Part shown: in pieces, positions 6,105 through 7,367 of the stretch
Layout of the letters: each line of letters opens with the position of its first letter
Numbering within the stretch: the stretch's first letter is position 1
Assembly: GCA_004554485.1 (NCBI GenBank)
Contig: SFLS01000038.1
Location: 1-7,367 of the forward strand
Reading direction: 5' to 3'
From: Oscillospiraceae bacterium
Lineage (GTDB): Bacteria; Bacillota; Clostridia; Oscillospirales; Ruminococcaceae
Length of the DNA: 7,367 nucleotides
The notes under the pieces: generated by a model
The model's database searches: none
What the model was told of the DNA's origin: nothing
Seen by the model: only the letters and a program-made list of their open reading frames with translations
Program-made: the position numbers and the translations under genes

Positions 6105-7274
6105 GTGGGGAAGCAAATTCCCCAAAGCAAGGGGGTGAGGAATATCAGAAAAGCAATACGAACCGGCTTTTGGCTGTTGGGTGCGGCCGTGCTGGTGGTA
6201 TTGGCAGCCGCCCTGTATTGGCAGGTCCAGCTTCCGGATGAAATTTCGGTGACTCGCGACGGAGAAATGCGTCTGCCGGGCAACATTACCGCCGTTTATC
6301 AGGAAGAAGGGGGAATGGAGCGCGCCGGCAATGATACCGTAACAAGCGCGGAGCTGGTTCTGCCGCTGGGAGTCTCCGTCAAAACGGTCGGGATCCGGCT
6401 GGTCGACCGGGAAACGGTGTTGGTTTCCGGCAAACCGTTTGGGATTAAGATGTTCACGGACGGCCTGATCGTCGTCGGACTCAGCGATTTCAGCGCCGAC
6501 GGCAAACGGACCAACCCGGCCAAAAGCGCGGGACTGACCACCGGCGATATTCTGATCAGCCTGGACGGGATCGCCCTGACCTCCAACGAGCAGATGGGTG
6601 CCCTGGTGCAAAGCAGCGCCGGACGGGAACTGTGCCTGGTCTACGAGCGTGCCGGCCGGCAGCATCAGGTGCCTGTCACCCCGCAGAAAAGTGCGTCCGA
6701 CGGCAGGTATCATCTGGGCGTCTGGGTGCGGGACAGCTCGGCCGGAATCGGGACCATCACCTATTACGATGAAACGGCACGCACCTTTTCGGGGCTGGGT
6801 CACCCCATCTGCGATATTGACACCGGGGAAATCATGACCCTTTCCACCGGGGAGGGGGTGGAGGCTGTGATTACCGGCTATAGCGCCGGCAAAAGCGGTT
6901 CGCCCGGCGAACTGAAGGGCCAGTTCATCACCGGCCACACCTTTGCCAGGCTGAACGCCAACGGAGAATGCGGCGTATGCGGTACGCTGCAGCCGGGGTT
7001 TCGGGCGGAAGGCGTCCGGCTGCCGGTAGCCCTTTCAAACGAGGTACAGCCCGGTCCGGCCAAGATGCTGACCACCATCGACGGCTCCTCGCCGAAGGAA
7101 TATGACGTAGTTATTGAAAAGGTGCTGCGCGGCAACAGCCGCCCGGGACAGAACATGGTCATCCGGATCACCGATCAGGAACTGCTGTCCCAAACGGGCG
7201 GAATCATCCAGGGAATGAGCGGTTCGCCGCTGATCCAAAACGGAATGCTGGTAGGCGCCGTGACTCATGTGTGA
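6105..7274 (+). CDS. spoIVB: SpoIVB serine peptidase, 3' end interrupted
   Basis: SpoIVB is the PDZ-containing S55 serine peptidase exported from the forespore that cuts SpoIVFA and so triggers pro-sigma-K processing in the mother cell. A membrane anchor (about 17-41) is followed by a PDZ domain (about 108-190; NPAKSAGLTTGDILISLDG) and the peptidase domain. The catalytic triad is visible: His233 in GLGHPI, Asp357 in RITDQELL, and Ser372 in QGMSGSP, with the Asp-Ser distance (15) the same as in B. subtilis. The frame then ends at LVGAVTHV with TGA, 17 residues after Ser372, where B. subtilis has 48. The expected FVNDPT-type continuation and final helix are missing in all frames. This looks like an interruption by inserted DNA, not a natural end. 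The start is uncertain: GTG 6105 has AAAGAG at 6093-6098, while GTG 6135 gives MRNIRKAIRTG. The gene follows the ger operon after 88 bases. Whether it is functional depends on removal of the insert. Confidence 0.9.
   Translation: MGKQIPQSKGVRNIRKAIRTGFWLLGAAVLVVLAAALYWQVQLPDEISVTRDGEMRLPGNITAVYQEEGGMERAGNDTVTSAELVLPLGVSVKTVGIRLVDRETVLVSGKPFGIKMFTDGLIVVGLSDFSADGKRTNPAKSAGLTTGDILISLDGIALTSNEQMGALVQSSAGRELCLVYERAGRQHQVPVTPQKSASDGRYHLGVWVRDSSAGIGTITYYDETARTFSGLGHPICDIDTGEIMTLSTGEGVEAVITGYSAGKSGSPGELKGQFITGHTFARLNANGECGVCGTLQPGFRAEGVRLPVALSNEVQPGPAKMLTTIDGSSPKEYDVVIEKVLRGNSRPGQNMVIRITDQELLSQTGGIIQGMSGSPLIQNGMLVGAVTHV
6107..6123 (+). other. Hairpin at the 5' end of spoIVB
   Basis: GGGGAA (6107-6112) and TTCCCC (6118-6123) form a perfect six-base stem with loop GCAAA. 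It begins two bases after the first base of the GTG 6105 start and lies just before GTG 6135. It would hinder initiation at 6105 or sit in the leader if 6135 is used. A regulatory role is speculative. Confidence 0.4.
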
Positions 7275-7279
7275 GTAAC
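7260..7279. repeat. Imperfect palindrome at the spoIVB break point
   Basis: The left half GTGACTCATG and right half TGTGAGTAAC include a perfect ACTCA/TGAGT inverted pair around TGTG. The outer GT/AC pairs extend it past one mismatch. SpoIVB similarity stops within it. It could be a recombinase core site (an attL- or attR-type junction) or chance. Confidence 0.4.
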
Positions 7280-7367
7280 TTGATGATACCTATACGGTCC
7301 TTTCTCAGTGTTTCCTCAAATAACTGCATAATCCGACTTACGAAGAAAACGGAGAGAGCATATTAGC
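7275..7367. mobile_element. Probable left end of an inserted element (continues off the window)
   Basis: Bases 7268-7367 have 40 G+C of 100, against 39 of 60 in 6901-6960 inside spoIVB. None of the three + frames continues the conserved SpoIVB C-terminus. No gene, tRNA or clear terminal inverted repeat is visible in these 93 bases. The type of element cannot be determined from the part present. Alternatives are a skin-like or integrative element, an insertion sequence, or a group II intron (the junction reads CAT then GTGTG, and group II introns begin GUGYG). Confidence 0.45.

Noticed and set aside
4931..6286. Long - strand open frame (451 codons) opposite the C subunit gene and spoIVB start
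   Set aside because: It is rich in His, Arg, Gln and Pro, shows no domain pattern and mirrors a well-supported lipoprotein gene. Long antisense frames are common in GC-rich coding DNA.
6072..6938. - strand open frame (288 codons) opposite spoIVB
   Set aside because: The opposite strand encodes clear PDZ and SpoIVB peptidase motifs; this frame has none.
7204..7329. 41-codon - strand frame crossing the break point (begins MQLFEETLRKDRIG)
   Set aside because: The N-terminal part looks protein-like, but there is no ribosome site and the second half is antisense to the SpoIVB active-site region. It is worth rechecking only once the flanking sequence is known.
7271..7366. + strand frame from GTG 7271 (VSNLMIPIRSF...) as a frameshifted SpoIVB tail
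   Set aside because: It lacks the expected NDPT and GYG pattern and the AT-rich composition differs, so a simple frameshift does not explain the truncation.

Overview
The window carries 60-65% G+C DNA from an endospore-forming Firmicute. The gene content (GerA/GerB/Ger(x)C receptor, SpoIVB, DUF421 with DUF4363, clostridial-type PASTA kinase) and the strong AAAGGAGG-type ribosome sites suggest a high-GC clostridium of the Oscillospiraceae/Ruminococcaceae type. That placement is an inference from style and content, with no marker gene behind it.

Layout from left to right. (1) Bases 2-1330, + strand: the C-terminal part of a membrane-anchored Ser/Thr kinase-like protein with two PASTA domains. 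Its start lies off the left edge, and its catalytic motifs are degenerate (HCG for HRD, DGF for DFG), so it reads as a pseudokinase. (2) Bases 1349-1396: a hairpin terminator that can serve both converging transcription units. (3) Bases 2455-1395, - strand: a two-gene operon of a DUF421 (YetF-like) membrane protein and a DUF4363 protein, joined by an ATGA overlap and preceded by a sigma-G-like promoter. (4) Bases 2568-6016, + strand: a complete germinant receptor operon (A, B and C subunits) with overlapping genes. (5) Bases 6105-7274, + strand: spoIVB, the sigma-K checkpoint serine peptidase, which has its whole catalytic triad but stops at the conserved THV just after it. (6) Bases 7275-7367: about 40% G+C DNA that does not continue spoIVB in any frame.

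The genes form a sporulation and germination neighbourhood. GerA/B/C sense germinants in the spore inner membrane. DUF421 proteins have been linked to the spore inner membrane. PASTA kinases can trigger germination on muropeptides in Bacillus, and SpoIVB is made in the forespore and signals to the mother cell. How the pseudokinase and the DUF421/DUF4363 pair relate to the receptor here is inferred from position only.

The most interesting point is the right edge. The SpoIVB reading frame breaks off at a nearly invariant position, on an imperfect palindrome, and the base composition drops abruptly. The best reading is that spoIVB is interrupted by an inserted element. This could be a skin-like element excised during sporulation, an integrative element, a group II intron, or an inactivating insertion. 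The window ends too soon to tell which.
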